NCBI RefSeq assembly: GCF_030758315.1
Contig: NZ_CP132336.1
Location: 1,860,001 to 1,924,000, forward strand
Direction of reading: 5' to 3'
Length of the DNA: 64,000 nucleotides
From: Pararhizobium sp. IMCC3301
GTDB taxonomy: Bacteria; Pseudomonadota; Alphaproteobacteria; Rhizobiales; GCA-2746425
Below, piece by piece: positions 16,503 to 25,863 of the stretch. A program made the translations under genes and the position numbers. Under the pieces are notes generated by a model, which worked only from the letters and a program-made list of their open reading frames with translations, made no database searches and was not told where the DNA came from. The stretch's first letter is position 1. Each line of letters begins with the position of its first letter.

Positions 16503-17558
16503 CTACGTAGCGCTGTCCGGCAGGACACGAATCCGGTGCGGATCAATCGACAGGCCGACCTCATCGCCGCGCTCAAAATCCAGATCGTGACGTGCCAACA
16601 CGCGAATCTCGTCTCCACCCAGTTTGATGACATAGCGGTTCCGGGCTCCCAGATAGACGCGGGTACGAACATGGCCCTTCAACTCCGCGGGCTCTACCGG
16701 CTTCAACACGATGTCTTCCTGGCGCAGCGCCAAAGTGGCGGGGCCGCGCGTGGCCTCTGCGGCATCAAGCGGCAATGTCTGACCGTCGGCCAGACTGGCA
16801 ACCGGGCCGTTTTCTGTTTCAGCGATCGTCGCCGGAATCAGATTGGCCGCGCCGAGGAAATTTGAGGCATAGCCAGTGGCGGGTCTGGCATATATCTCGC
16901 GCGGACTGCCTTCCTGTTCAATCCTGCCCTCATTGATCAGGATAATCCGGTCGGACAGGCTTAAGGCCTCTTCCTGGTCATGGGTCACGAACAGCGTGGT
17001 CAGGCCGAGCCCTTTATGGATTTCAATCAGTTCGACCTGCATATCCTCGCGCAGCCTGGCATCCAGATTGGAGAGCGGCTCGTCCAGCAACAATATTTTT
17101 GGCCGGGAAACAATTGCCCGCGCCAGGGCCACCCGCTGTTGCTGGCCCCCGGAGAGTTGATTTGGCTTACGCTCTGCCAGAGCGCCAAGTTGCACAATGT
17201 CGAGTGTGGAGCGCACTCTTTCCTGCTGTTCCTCAAGATTCCCGATGCGTCGCATGCGCAGCGGAAAGCGCACATTTTCAGCGACGCTCAGATGCGGCAG
17301 CAGCGCGTATGATTGGAACATCATGGAAATGTCACGCTGCTCGGGCGGCAGATGTGTTACATCGCGGCCGCCAATATCAACGCTCCCCGAGGTGACGCTT
17401 TCCAGTCCCGCAACGATGCGCAGCAGCGTGGTCTTGCCACAGCCCGATGCACCCAGCAGGCTGACAAATTCACCCGAGGCAATATCCAGCGAAATACCGT
17501 GCAGCACGTCGACCTGTCCAAAGGCTTTTTTGATGGTGGTGAGGCGAACTTCTGCCAT
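16503..17558 (-). CDS. Polyamine-type ABC transporter ATP-binding protein, PotA-like
   Basis: A 351-residue ATPase with Walker A GASGCGKT (36-43), signature LSGGQ (135-139), Walker B LLLDEP (156-161), H-loop FVTHD, and a C-terminal TOBE domain (~270-350, [11 protein letters not shown]). This plan is shared by PotA, FbpC and CysA; the neighbouring PotB/PotC-type permeases and PotD-type binding protein place it with the polyamine/opine group. The start lies three bases beyond the permease stop. Confidence 0.88.
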   Translation of the reverse strand: MAEVRLTTIKKAFGQVDVLHGISLDIASGEFVSLLGASGCGKTTLLRIVAGLESVTSGSVDIGGRDVTHLPPEQRDISMMFQSYALLPHLSVAENVRFPLRMRRIGNLEEQQERVRSTLDIVQLGALAERKPNQLSGGQQQRVALARAIVSRPKILLLDEPLSNLDARLREDMQVELIEIHKGLGLTTLFVTHDQEEALSLSDRIILINEGRIEQEGSPREIYARPATGYASNFLGAANLIPATIAETENGPVASLADGQTLPLDAAEATRGPATLALRQEDIVLKPVEPAELKGHVRTRVYLGARNRYVIKLGGDEIRVLARHDLDFERGDEVGLSIDPHRIRVLPDSAT

Positions 17559-17561
17559 GAG

Positions 17562-18365
17562 TCAGGTACTCGCAAAACGGTGCAGACCGAGCATTCGGTC
17601 GATGATGAAAATCAGAACAATGGTCAGGCCGATCATGATCGAAGAGACGGCGGCGACCGAAGGGTCCGGGCTGAACTCCAGCTGGCCGTAAATCTGCACC
17701 GGCAGCGTGGTTGTGCCGGGTTTGCGCAGGAATAAGGCCAGCACAGCCTCGTCGAAAGAAATGTTGAAAGCAAAAAAGGTGCCGGCTGCCAGCCCTGGCA
17801 GACATTGCGGCAACACCACCAGCCGCAGCCGCTGAAAGCGATTGGCACCCATGGTCTGCGCTGCTTCTTCCAGATGCGGATCTGATTCTGACAACACCGC
17901 CAGCGTAGTGCGGATCACATAGGGCGTGGTGATGACCGTATGACTGATCCACAGCGTTATGATCGAGACCGGGCCAAACAAGGCACTCCACAACATCAGC
18001 ATGCCAATGGCATAGATGATCGTCGGCAGCACAAGCGGCGACAGAAACACCGTCGAAAGCGCAGATGTGAAGGGCAGGTTGCGCCGATGCAGCGCGATGG
18101 CCGCCGCGCCGCCGACCAGACAGGAAGTGACGGTCACCAGCAGCGCTACCTGGAGGCTGATCCAGGCTGCATTGACATAAGCGTCAGACGTCAACACCGC
18201 CTCATACCAGCGCGTCGAAAATCCGCTCGGCGGAAAGCTGATGAACTGATTGTCGGACACTGACACGCCGACAATCACAACCAGTGGGGCCAGCAGAAAA
18301 ATCCCGGTCAGCACCACAAAGACCATGGCCCCGATGCGAATCCGCGTTGAAACACCTCTAACCAT
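17562..18365 (-). CDS. Polyamine-type ABC permease, PotC/YdcV-like
   Basis: A 267-residue permease with about six membrane segments and an EAA-loop at ~165-195 (EEAAQTMGANRFQRLRLVVLPQCLPGL). The start is set at ATG 18365, which overlaps the end of the partner permease by eight bases; a longer frame from 18389 lies wholly within that gene. The conserved FNISFDEAVLALFL segment is typical of PotC/YdcV, where the binding-protein-facing loop reads SFDE or SLDE. Confidence 0.88.
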   Translation of the reverse strand: MVRGVSTRIRIGAMVFVVLTGIFLLAPLVVIVGVSVSDNQFISFPPSGFSTRWYEAVLTSDAYVNAAWISLQVALLVTVTSCLVGGAAAIALHRRNLPFTSALSTVFLSPLVLPTIIYAIGMLMLWSALFGPVSIITLWISHTVITTPYVIRTTLAVLSESDPHLEEAAQTMGANRFQRLRLVVLPQCLPGLAAGTFFAFNISFDEAVLALFLRKPGTTTLPVQIYGQLEFSPDPSVAAVSSIMIGLTIVLIFIIDRMLGLHRFAST

Positions 18366-19185
18366 GGGACCGGCCCGACAACCTTGCATAGGGGATCAGC
18401 AGGACCAGAATACCCAGGAACAATATAACCGCCTGGGCTGCGGCAAATGGCCAGTCCAGTGTTTGTGTGACCGAGCGGTAGATGGAAGCCGCCAGCACCT
18501 GAATGCGCGATCCGCCCAGCAGGTTGGGGGTGACGAAAGAACTCGCGGACAGCGTAAAAACCAGCAATGATCCGGCCACAATCCCCGGTGTCGACAATGG
18601 CAGCACCACGGTGCGCAGGGTCTGCAGAAAGCTGCAGCCCATGGTGCGCGCCGCCTCTTCCAGCTTTGTATCTATACGGCTGACAACACCCAGAATGGAC
18701 AATGTCATAAACGGCAGAAGCACCTGCACCATGCCGATCACGATGGCGGTCTCGGTCTGCATCAGGCTGAAATTGCGCCCGGCAAAGCCCAGATCGCGCA
18801 GCATCTCGGGGACGAGCCCGCTTCGGCTCAGCAGCACCATCCAGCCAAAGGTCCGCACCACAACGCTGGTCATCAGCGGCAAGATGATGAGGATCACCAG
18901 CCACAGCCGCGCACGCGCGCCGACATGGGCCATGATATAGGCCAGCGGGAAGCCGATCAAAGCGCAGATCAGCGTGATGATCGCCGCCAGACGCACGGTG
19001 CGCCACAGCACATTCAGATAATAGGGATCGGACAGAAAACGCGTGAAATGCGCCAGTGTCGGCCCGTCTTCGCCAGAGATCGACAACACCAGCATTTGCG
19101 CGATTGGCACGAAAAATGCCAGTGCCAGCAACAGCAGGCCCGGCAAAATCAGCAGCGTGTTTTCCGCCCGATCCGTCATTGTCAT
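18358..19185 (-). CDS. Polyamine-type ABC permease, PotB/YdcU-like
   Basis: A 275-residue permease with six hydrophobic segments and the EAA loop at ~175-200 (LEEAARTMGCSFLQTLRTVVLPLSTPGI). It pairs with the PotC-like protein. It begins 88 bases after the binding-protein stop, and a large hairpin lies in that gap. The start at 19185 gives a short cytoplasmic tail (MTMTDRAEN) before the first helix. Confidence 0.88.
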   Translation of the reverse strand: MTMTDRAENTLLILPGLLLLALAFFVPIAQMLVLSISGEDGPTLAHFTRFLSDPYYLNVLWRTVRLAAIITLICALIGFPLAYIMAHVGARARLWLVILIILPLMTSVVVRTFGWMVLLSRSGLVPEMLRDLGFAGRNFSLMQTETAIVIGMVQVLLPFMTLSILGVVSRIDTKLEEAARTMGCSFLQTLRTVVLPLSTPGIVAGSLLVFTLSASSFVTPNLLGGSRIQVLAASIYRSVTQTLDWPFAAAQAVILFLGILVLLIPYARLSGRSHG

Positions 19186-19220
19186 CCTGTTCTGGTTTCA
19201 CACAGGGATAAAGGCGCTTT

Positions 19221-19261
19221 GATCTGCGCCGCCACAGGTCTGTCCGGCGGCGGCGCAGATC
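19221..19261 (-). repeat. Stem-loop between PotD-like and PotB-like genes
   Basis: A perfect 13-pair stem (GATCTGCGCCGCC with GGCGGCGCAGATC) and a 15-base loop lie 11 bases after the binding-protein stop on the transcribed strand. No T-run follows directly, so message stabilisation or partial attenuation is more likely than full termination. Confidence 0.65.
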
Positions 19262-19272
19262 AGGCGGTTGTT

Positions 19273-20316
19273 CTAGCGTGCAATGGTCCGGTTCCAGGCA
19301 TCAACCCATGCCGACCGGTTGGCCTCGATCTTTACCGGATCAAACCGGATCAGGCCACTCACCCCTGCTTCGCCATAAGCCACATCGGCGGCGGCCTCGT
19401 CAGACAGTTCCGCTTTGGCATTGGTCGGCGAATAACGCAGCTTTTCAGCAAAACAGGCCTGCGCCTCCGGAGAAATCGACATATCGACGAACTCCATGGC
19501 AAGATCCTGGTTCGGACGGCCAGCCACCACATTGGCGGTGATCAGGCTTGCCGGTGTGCCCTCGCTGCCCTGCACGAAAGCCGTTGGCAGACCGGCCTTG
19601 CGCAGCGTAAACGCATAATCCGACGCATAGGCAGCAATCCAGGCATCGTTCTGGGCGAACTCCTGCTGGATCTCCGGCGAGGTGGAAACGATGATCGCGC
19701 CATTATCCAAAAGGGTTTTGACGGCATCCAGACCCGGCTGAATATTGTCCAGATCCCCGCCATTCACCTGATTCAGCATCAAAAAGCCCAGCATCCCGTA
19801 GCCGTTGGAAATATCTGTTAGCACGATGTGGTCGGAATAGGCCTCATTCATCAGGTCTATCCACTTGGTCGGCTTGGGATCGGCGCTCTGTGTATTGTAA
19901 AGCAAACCGATCGCGGCAATCGAATAGGCCGGCCCTTCGCCCTTGGCCAGATTGGCTTTGGCAAAATCATAAACATCGGCTGCATTTGTCAGTTTCGACG
20001 CATCAATCGGCGATAACAGACCCTCACTTGCAGCGACAATTTCCTGTCCGCCTGAGAAGTGAATAACGTCAAACTGGGGTGCATCCTTCTGCGCCCGCAA
20101 CTGGGCAAAGGCATCTGCGGAATAGGCGGTGACGATCTGCACATCCGCACCGGTCTTTGCTTCAAACGGGCTAATGATGCATTCCCGGTGCGCCTCCTCA
20201 TAGGCACCACCAAAAGAGTTGATGACGATGGTTTGAGCCTGCGCAAGCGCCGTGCTGGCCAGCAGCGCGGAAACGCCAATAATACTGACTGTGACTTTCG
20301 TTTTGATGTTTTTCAT
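19273..20316 (-). CDS. Polyamine-type ABC substrate-binding protein, PotD-like
   Basis: A 347-residue periplasmic binding protein. It has a clear Sec signal (MKNIKTKVTVSIIGVSALLA..., cleavage after ALAQA). The mature protein starts TIVINSFGGAYEE, the pattern of PotD/YdcS-type type-2 binding proteins (INSFGGxYExA). It lies downstream of the DUF3830 gene and upstream of both permeases. Ligand candidates are putrescine, spermidine, an opine or another cationic amine; residues for choosing between them cannot be assigned by eye. Confidence 0.87.
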   Translation of the reverse strand: MKNIKTKVTVSIIGVSALLASTALAQAQTIVINSFGGAYEEAHRECIISPFEAKTGADVQIVTAYSADAFAQLRAQKDAPQFDVIHFSGGQEIVAASEGLLSPIDASKLTNAADVYDFAKANLAKGEGPAYSIAAIGLLYNTQSADPKPTKWIDLMNEAYSDHIVLTDISNGYGMLGFLMLNQVNGGDLDNIQPGLDAVKTLLDNGAIIVSTSPEIQQEFAQNDAWIAAYASDYAFTLRKAGLPTAFVQGSEGTPASLITANVVAGRPNQDLAMEFVDMSISPEAQACFAEKLRYSPTNAKAELSDEAAADVAYGEAGVSGLIRFDPVKIEANRSAWVDAWNRTIAR

Positions 20317-20389
20317 GTCCTGTCCCTTTTCGTTTATTTATTTAAACGGATGGTCCGCTGCCGAATCGCCGGACCGTTTGGTGGATCGA

Positions 20390-20863
20390 TTATTTCCGGC
20401 CAATTTCGACTGTTTTGATACCATCCTTGCGGATCAGCCGGCACTGTTCGGCAATCGCGTCGAGGCCTTCGGTCATGGTTCCGAAATAGGTGCATGGTAT
20501 CCATCCGGTAGGCCCGAAGGTCCGGCCGCCAACACCATAGAACATGCCGACCTCCCAGAATTCTTCAGGGTCGATCTTGAAGAAATTTTTCGGCTGGTAG
20601 AACCACAGCATGTCACCAGGTTGCGGCAGCACGGTTTGATTTTCCGGTGGCAATTTTTTGGGGTCGAAATTGCGCGCCTCTTCCGGCAATCCCATCATGA
20701 TTTCGGGACCCGAGAAAATAGCATGGCTGGCGGGCACCTGGATTGGTTTTTCCAGCGCGCCCCAGATTGCTTTGCATGTCTCCGGTGCCGTTTCCCAATA
20801 AAGGGAAATGATACCCGTCACATCGGCTTCAACGAATTTCAGATAGATGTTCTTGTCGGTCAT
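20390..20863 (-). CDS. DUF3830 family protein (cyclophilin-like fold)
   Basis: A 157-residue protein recognised as DUF3830 by its compact beta-rich sequence. The conserved segments include TAPETCKAIWGALE, ASHAIFSGPEI, PQPGDMLWFYQP and VGMFYGVGGR. The first of these is the pattern shared with cyclophilin-like and DUF3830 proteins (NAPxTCxAxWxxLP). The start at 20863 removes ten residues present in a longer frame. No catalytic role is established for the family. It is the first gene of the polyamine-type operon, 73 bases before the binding protein, so it may bind or isomerise the imported substrate. Confidence 0.75.
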   Translation of the reverse strand: MTDKNIYLKFVEADVTGIISLYWETAPETCKAIWGALEKPIQVPASHAIFSGPEIMMGLPEEARNFDPKKLPPENQTVLPQPGDMLWFYQPKNFFKIDPEEFWEVGMFYGVGGRTFGPTGWIPCTYFGTMTEGLDAIAEQCRLIRKDGIKTVEIGRK

Positions 20864-20939
20864 ATTCCAAAAATCCTTTGTACAGACTGGCATCGTGTCG
20901 TGAACGGAGCCGCCTGTCTAATCGCATTTTGGTATTTGA

Positions 20940-20960
20940 TCGATAAATATTTTTTATCGA
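20940..20960. promoter_or_regulatory. Inverted repeat upstream of the polyamine-type operon
   Basis: CGATAAA and TTTATCG arms around TATTT (with one more flanking T-A pair) lie 78 bases before the DUF3830 start, in the 219-base gap to the kinase gene. The place and AT-rich symmetry fit an operator, perhaps for the LysR protein at 14.1 kb; the link is not shown by sequence. Confidence 0.4.
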
Positions 20961-21082
20961 AATTCCATGTTTCTGCCTGCAGATTGGTGCGAAATTGTGA
21001 GGGATAGCCGCTCCGCTGCTGGTCCTAAGATATCATCATGCGGATTTTGACCAGTGCAATATGCTGGTTGTAAGGTTGCCGG

Positions 21083-22576
21083 TCAGGCCGACAGCGCGCC
21101 CTTCAATGCCGGATAAAGCGCCAGATATTTGCGATAGACCTCTTCATATTGCGCCATCGCCTTGGGATCCGGCTCAATCACGACTCCCGGTTTCACCATT
21201 GCCTCGATGCCTTCATCGATAGTGGTGAAATGGCCGGCGCCGTGGGCTGCCAGAATGGCTGATCCCATGGAAGGGGCATCGGGGGAGGCTGGAATACGCA
21301 CTGGCAGGCCAGCCGTATCGGCATGGATCTGCATCCACAGCCGCGAGGCAGTGGCGCCGCCGCCGACGGTGATTTCAGTGCCTTCATAGCCGCCATCGCG
21401 GAATGCATCGAGGATCGCACGGGTGCCGAAGGAAATGCCCTCCATGACGGCGCGGAACACGTGATGCGGTTCATGGGCCAGCGTCAGCCCGGTAATCGCG
21501 CCACGCGACTGGGCGTCGGTATAGGGCGTGCGGTTGCCCTGAAAATGATCCTGCACGATCAGTCCTTCCGAGCCAGGCGGCAGCGCCGCCGCCTTTTCAT
21601 TCATCGCGTCGAAATCCAGCGATCCACCGACAAACCGCTTCAGCCAGTTGATGATCGATCCGGTCGAAGTCTGGCCGCCTTCCACAATAAAACGCTTCGG
21701 ATAGACGATATCGGCATAAGCGCCCCACACGCCCTTGGCATGAAATGGCGCTTCGGTAACGCCAAACTGCAGATGCGACGAGCCGGTGATCAGGCACAAT
21801 TGCCCGGGCTTTGCGACGCCAAGACCGATCATGCCGATCAGCGCATCCGCGCCGCCCTGCACCACTTTGGTGGCAGTGGTCAGGCCCAGCGCCTCGGCGG
21901 ATTTCGGCGTCAGCGTGCCGACCACTTCGCCGGGCGCTGCCACTCGCGAGGGCCATTTTTGCACCAGTTCGGGCATGCCAAGCGCATCGACCAGCGTGCT
22001 TGCCCAGCCGCTGCCGCGGTTGTCATAATGCCAGCGCAGGCCGACATTGTTCAGCGATGCGCAACGCTCCCCGGTCAGTTTCAGCGTCAGATAGTCCTGA
22101 TATTCGCAAATCGTGGTGGCCTCATCGAAGATGCCGGGCTCATTGCGTTTCAGCCACAACGCTTTCGGGATCATCCATTCCGCCGAAACCGGCCCGGTGC
22201 CATTGCCATTGAGAACGAGACGCTCATCACCGGTGGCCAGAACCTTAGCCGCTTCCGCATCGGCGCGTACATCCATCCACATCAAGGCAGGACGCAGGGC
22301 ATCGCCATTATGATCCAGCGCCACAACCGTGCAACAGGTTGTGGCATAGGCCATGGCCTCAACCTGATCGCCACTGACATTGGCGGCAGCCAGACAGGCC
22401 CGGGTGGCCTTGACAAGACAGTCCCACCAGTCCTGTGGCCGCTGCTCGGCCCGCGCACCAGTAAGAAACACGGTTTCATAGGCTTCCGCATGGGATGCGA
22501 CGCATTTGCCTTCCAGAGTGTAAAGGCGGGCGCGAAGGCTTTCCGTGCCGCCGTCAGCGGTAAGAATATAGGCCAT
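21083..22576 (-). CDS. FGGY-family carbohydrate kinase
   Basis: A 497-residue sugar kinase with the two-domain FGGY/actin fold. The N-terminal phosphate-1 loop reads TADGGTESLRARLY (residues 4-17), where most members have D-x-GTxSxR. The substrate-domain signature is around 250-280 (GADALIGMIGLGVAKPGQLCLITGSS), and the adenosine motif is VGGGATASRLWMQI. Relatives phosphorylate ribulose, xylulose, erythritol, apulose and other sugars; the sequence alone does not fix which. It is the last gene of the leftward operon SorC-isomerase-E1alpha-E1beta-E2-kinase, 21 bases after the E2 gene. Confidence 0.85.
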   Translation of the reverse strand: MAYILTADGGTESLRARLYTLEGKCVASHAEAYETVFLTGARAEQRPQDWWDCLVKATRACLAAANVSGDQVEAMAYATTCCTVVALDHNGDALRPALMWMDVRADAEAAKVLATGDERLVLNGNGTGPVSAEWMIPKALWLKRNEPGIFDEATTICEYQDYLTLKLTGERCASLNNVGLRWHYDNRGSGWASTLVDALGMPELVQKWPSRVAAPGEVVGTLTPKSAEALGLTTATKVVQGGADALIGMIGLGVAKPGQLCLITGSSHLQFGVTEAPFHAKGVWGAYADIVYPKRFIVEGGQTSTGSIINWLKRFVGGSLDFDAMNEKAAALPPGSEGLIVQDHFQGNRTPYTDAQSRGAITGLTLAHEPHHVFRAVMEGISFGTRAILDAFRDGGYEGTEITVGGGATASRLWMQIHADTAGLPVRIPASPDAPSMGSAILAAHGAGHFTTIDEGIEAMVKPGVVIEPDPKAMAQYEEVYRKYLALYPALKGALSA

Positions 22577-22597
22577 GATTCTGCTCCTCCCGAGCCA

Positions 22598-23845
22598 TCA
22601 TACTGCGGCATCCATGCCCTGCGTCAACAGGCGTTCGACCTGAGAAGGCGCATCCCATTGCGGCATGTGGCCGGCGCGCAGCACATGGAGCGCAACGCGC
22701 GGCGGCATGTTGAAGATCTGGTCGCGGGGAATGATCGCATCGGCCACGCCGAACAGCGCCGATACCGGCAGACTTTCCGGCAGCGCAGCAATGGCGGAAA
22801 TCGTATCGATACATTGCGTATTGCCCCGTGCCATGGCGGCGGCCAGCGCCGTCAGCCGGCCTTTGGCCAGTTGCGCTGCCATGGCCGACACGCCCTCCGC
22901 TGACAGGGTTGCAGCTTTCGGCCCCAGCAGCCGCAGCAGATGCGACACTTCACCGACAGATTGCGCATCCGCCATGCCGGACACAAATGCCCCGTTGATC
23001 TCCAGGCCGCAGCCTGCGGGCGCAATCAGTGTCAGCCGGGCAACGGCCTGCGGCATCTCAGCGGCGGCGCGCGCCGCCACAAAAGCGCCCAGCGAATGAC
23101 CGACCAGATGCACCGGTTTTGCGGCCCTGTTTAAATATGCCGACAGCCAGGCGACCAAATCTTCCGGATGGTTGGCAACGCCTTCATTGCCACCATGGCC
23201 AGGCAGATCAACCGCATCCACCTTATGTCCGGCGCGGCGCAGCGCGCCTGCCAGAGCGGCCCAGCCAGTCTGATCGCCGGCAAAACCATGGACCAGCACA
23301 AACCCGCCTGTGGCATCCGCAGACGCATCAGGCCCGGGGCGAACAGAGGCAGCGACGCTATCGCCACCACGCGCCGCCTCAACGTCACCGGCTTCAATCC
23401 GCCCGCGCCGGCCGGTGCCGGAAATATCAGCCAGGGCAAGGCCTGCCTGCCGCGCTTTGCGGCGGGCCAGCGGCGTGGCTCTGATGCTGCCGCCGTTGGA
23501 GACGGTCTGGATTTTGGGTCCGGAACTCGCGGTCGGGACTTTGCCAGCCGATTCGGGCTTCTGCTCCGGCACTGGCGCTTCTGCCTCAGTGCTCATGGCG
23601 GGATCATCGCTCTCGATTTGCGCAATCGGCTCACCGACATCAACCACATCGCCTGGCGCGGCTAGTATCTTCACCAGCGTGCCCGCACCAAGGGCGGGAT
23701 ATTCAACAAGCGTCTTGTCGGTTTCCAGCTCAAGCAGCGGATCGCCGCGCTTGAAACTCTGCCCCGGCTCGACGAGCCAGCTGGTGATGGTGCCCTGCTC
23801 CATGGTTTCGCCAAGGCGCGGCATCGCAAGGGTGATCATCGTCAT
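22598..23845 (-). CDS. acoC: Dihydrolipoamide acyltransferase-type E2 with alpha/beta-hydrolase domain, AcoC-like
   Basis: A 415-residue three-part protein. An N-terminal lipoyl domain (~1-78) has the acceptor lysine in ELETDKTLVE. A peripheral-subunit-binding domain (~120-155, ATPLARRKARQAGLALADISGTGRRGRI) follows. The C-terminal alpha/beta hydrolase (~185-415) has a nucleophile elbow GHSLG, an acid in GVADAIIP and a histidine in RAGHMPQW. This combination is that of AcoC from acetoin dehydrogenase, where the hydrolase-like domain replaces the usual E2 catalytic domain. It overlaps the E1beta gene by four bases. The E3 (dihydrolipoamide dehydrogenase) gene is not in the window. Confidence 0.87.
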   Translation of the reverse strand: MTMITLAMPRLGETMEQGTITSWLVEPGQSFKRGDPLLELETDKTLVEYPALGAGTLVKILAAPGDVVDVGEPIAQIESDDPAMSTEAEAPVPEQKPESAGKVPTASSGPKIQTVSNGGSIRATPLARRKARQAGLALADISGTGRRGRIEAGDVEAARGGDSVAASVRPGPDASADATGGFVLVHGFAGDQTGWAALAGALRRAGHKVDAVDLPGHGGNEGVANHPEDLVAWLSAYLNRAAKPVHLVGHSLGAFVAARAAAEMPQAVARLTLIAPAGCGLEINGAFVSGMADAQSVGEVSHLLRLLGPKAATLSAEGVSAMAAQLAKGRLTALAAAMARGNTQCIDTISAIAALPESLPVSALFGVADAIIPRDQIFNMPPRVALHVLRAGHMPQWDAPSQVERLLTQGMDAAV

Positions 23846-24816
23846 GCCAGCAGCATCTTTGCCGCATCAACGATCAGCTGCGGCGTGGGAACAGAATTTT
23901 TTTCCAGCAGGGGCGACACGGAAATCGGAATATCCTCGCCGGCAACCCGGATCACGGGATCTTCCAGAAAGTCAAAGCATTCCTCCGAAATCCGGCTCGC
24001 CAGTTCCGCCGCGACGCCGCAGGTCATGACGCTTTCCGCCACCACCATCGCCCTGCCAGCGCGCTCGACTTGCGGGCGGATGGTTTCGAAATCAAGCGGA
24101 TTCAGCGTGCGCAGGTCGATGACGCAGGCCTCGACGCCGGATTCGGCCAGCGTCTCCGCCGCTGCCAGCGCGTAGTGCAACTGCCGCGAATAGCTGACGA
24201 TCACCAGATCATCACCTTCGCGCATGATGTTTGCCTGGCCCCACGGGGCCGCCTTTGCCTCCACATCCAACTCGCCCTTCATCGTGTAGAGCCCCTTGTG
24301 CTCGATAAACACAACCGGGTCCGGCTGACGCATTGCCTGGCGCAACAGATGATACGCATCGGACACGGTTGCCGGCATGGCAAGCCGCAGACCGGGCGTA
24401 TGCATGACGTAGGATTCAAGGCTCTGGCTGTGCTGTGCCCCGGCGGAGCGGCCTGTGCCGCCCTGGGTGCGCAGCACCATCGGTACTCCGATCTGACCGC
24501 CGAACATATAGCGGATCTTGGCAGCCTGATTAGCCAGCTGATCCATCGTCATGCCGATGAAATCGACATACATCAGTTCGGCCACCGGCCGCAGCCCGGC
24601 CATCGCCGCGCCCACCGCCGCACCGACAATGGCGGCTTCGGAAATCGGCGTGTCGATCACCCTTTCGCTGCCGAACTGGCTGATCAGATCCTTGGTCACA
24701 CCATAGGCACCGCCATAGCGGCCGACTTCCTCTCCCATGATGATGACATCAGGGTTGCTGGTCATCTCGTCGATCAGTGCCTGGCGCAATGCGTCTCTGT
24801 AAGTTGTTTCAACCAT
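23842..24816 (-). CDS. acoB: Acetoin dehydrogenase-type E1 beta subunit
   Basis: A 324-residue E1beta of the pyruvate/acetoin dehydrogenase group. It has the TPP pyrimidine-side glutamate region (DVIIMGEEVGRYGGAYGVTKDL, ~19-40), ISEAAIVGAAVGAAMAGLRPVAE, and a C-terminal transketolase-like domain (~190-320). Paired with the E1alpha gene ten bases upstream and AcoC-like E2 downstream, it forms a thiamine-diphosphate dehydrogenase that would split an acyloin or diketone with transfer of an acyl unit to lipoate and CoA. Acetoin itself is only one possibility given the sugar-kinase context. Confidence 0.87.
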   Translation of the reverse strand: MVETTYRDALRQALIDEMTSNPDVIIMGEEVGRYGGAYGVTKDLISQFGSERVIDTPISEAAIVGAAVGAAMAGLRPVAELMYVDFIGMTMDQLANQAAKIRYMFGGQIGVPMVLRTQGGTGRSAGAQHSQSLESYVMHTPGLRLAMPATVSDAYHLLRQAMRQPDPVVFIEHKGLYTMKGELDVEAKAAPWGQANIMREGDDLVIVSYSRQLHYALAAAETLAESGVEACVIDLRTLNPLDFETIRPQVERAGRAMVVAESVMTCGVAAELASRISEECFDFLEDPVIRVAGEDIPISVSPLLEKNSVPTPQLIVDAAKMLLA

Positions 24817-24825
24817 GATCGCCCC

Positions 24826-25863
24826 TCAATCTCGTGCCAATATACGTTCAAGCCGGGTGCGGACCGGTTCCGGTTCCGGCTGCGAAGGGTCGTAGACATC
24901 GCGGAACATCGAGCTCAGCGGCGGCTCTTCCTGGGCTATGGCAAAATCGATTGTCGCATCCATTTCATCGGCAATTCTGGCATCCAGCGCGTCCAGTGCG
25001 GCGTCATCCATTTCTCCGGAACTGAGAAGATTTTCACGAGCCTGCAGCACCGGATCCTTTTCCCGGCCTGCAGCTTCTTCATCCTCAGCGCGGTAAGGCG
25101 ACTTGTCCTTGCGGGCATGACCGTAAAAGCGGTAGCAATCAATCGCCAGGAAACCCGGTCTGCCGCGCCGCGCGCCGCTGATCAGCCTTTTGGCGGCAGC
25201 AACAACATTCAGCACGTCCAGACCGTCGACGGTTTCAGCGGCAAGGCCAAAGGCGCTCGCCCGCTCATGCAACACCGTGTTGGCCGTTGCCTGATCAATC
25301 CGTGTTCCCATGCCATACTGGTTGTTGATGCAGACAAACAGCACCGGCAGACCCCACAATGCGGCCATATTCATGCTCTCGTACAGGATGCCCTGTCCGG
25401 TTGCGCCATCACCGAAGAATGCAACGCTGACCGCATCAGATTTCTTGTGCCGCGCCGCCAGACCGGCACCGACCACAGCCGGAATGCCGCCACCGACAAT
25501 CGCATTGGCACCCAGATGGCCAAGGCTCATATCGGCGATGTGCATCGAGCCGCCCTTGCCGGAACAATAGCCGGCCTGCTTGCCGGCAATTTCCGCCATC
25601 ATCCGCGCCGGATCGGCGCCACGCGCCAGAAAAATGCCATGGCCGCGATGGTGGGTCGTAAAGCTGTCGCCATCGCGCATCTGCGAGCAGACGCCAACCG
25701 CGGCACTTTCCTCGCCAATCGACAAATGCAGCATTGAGCCGGCCGACTGGCCGCGCACAAACAGTTCCCCCACGCGTTCTTCAAACAGACGCACCCGTTG
25801 CATCATGGCGTAATGGGCAGCCAATTCCGAATTGCTGCCCATCTGTGTCTCAATCGCTGTCAT
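24826..25863 (-). CDS. acoA: Acetoin dehydrogenase-type E1 alpha subunit
   Basis: A 345-residue TPP-binding E1alpha. The diphosphate/Mg motif is GDGATGQGILYESMNMAALW...NNQYGMGT (residues ~171-206), the standard GDG(X)~26NN pattern. HRGHG near residue 75 and the loop with FYGHARKDKSPYR are also typical. It overlaps the isomerase gene by four bases (ATGA). With the E1beta and E2 genes it makes an AcoABC-like complex without E3. Confidence 0.87.
   Translation of the reverse strand: MTAIETQMGSNSELAAHYAMMQRVRLFEERVGELFVRGQSAGSMLHLSIGEESAAVGVCSQMRDGDSFTTHHRGHGIFLARGADPARMMAEIAGKQAGYCSGKGGSMHIADMSLGHLGANAIVGGGIPAVVGAGLAARHKKSDAVSVAFFGDGATGQGILYESMNMAALWGLPVLFVCINNQYGMGTRIDQATANTVLHERASAFGLAAETVDGLDVLNVVAAAKRLISGARRGRPGFLAIDCYRFYGHARKDKSPYRAEDEEAAGREKDPVLQARENLLSSGEMDDAALDALDARIADEMDATIDFAIAQEEPPLSSMFRDVYDPSQPEPEPVRTRLERILARD

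Noticed and set aside
21323-22903. Long plus-strand open frame (526 codons) across the kinase and E2 genes
   Set aside because: It is antisense to two well-supported genes, spans their junction and has no recognisable domain; the composition is that of a GC-driven shadow frame.
24070-25737. Long plus-strand open frame (555 codons) opposite the E1 genes
   Set aside because: Antisense to acoA and acoB with intact motifs; His/Arg/Gln-rich translation without domains.
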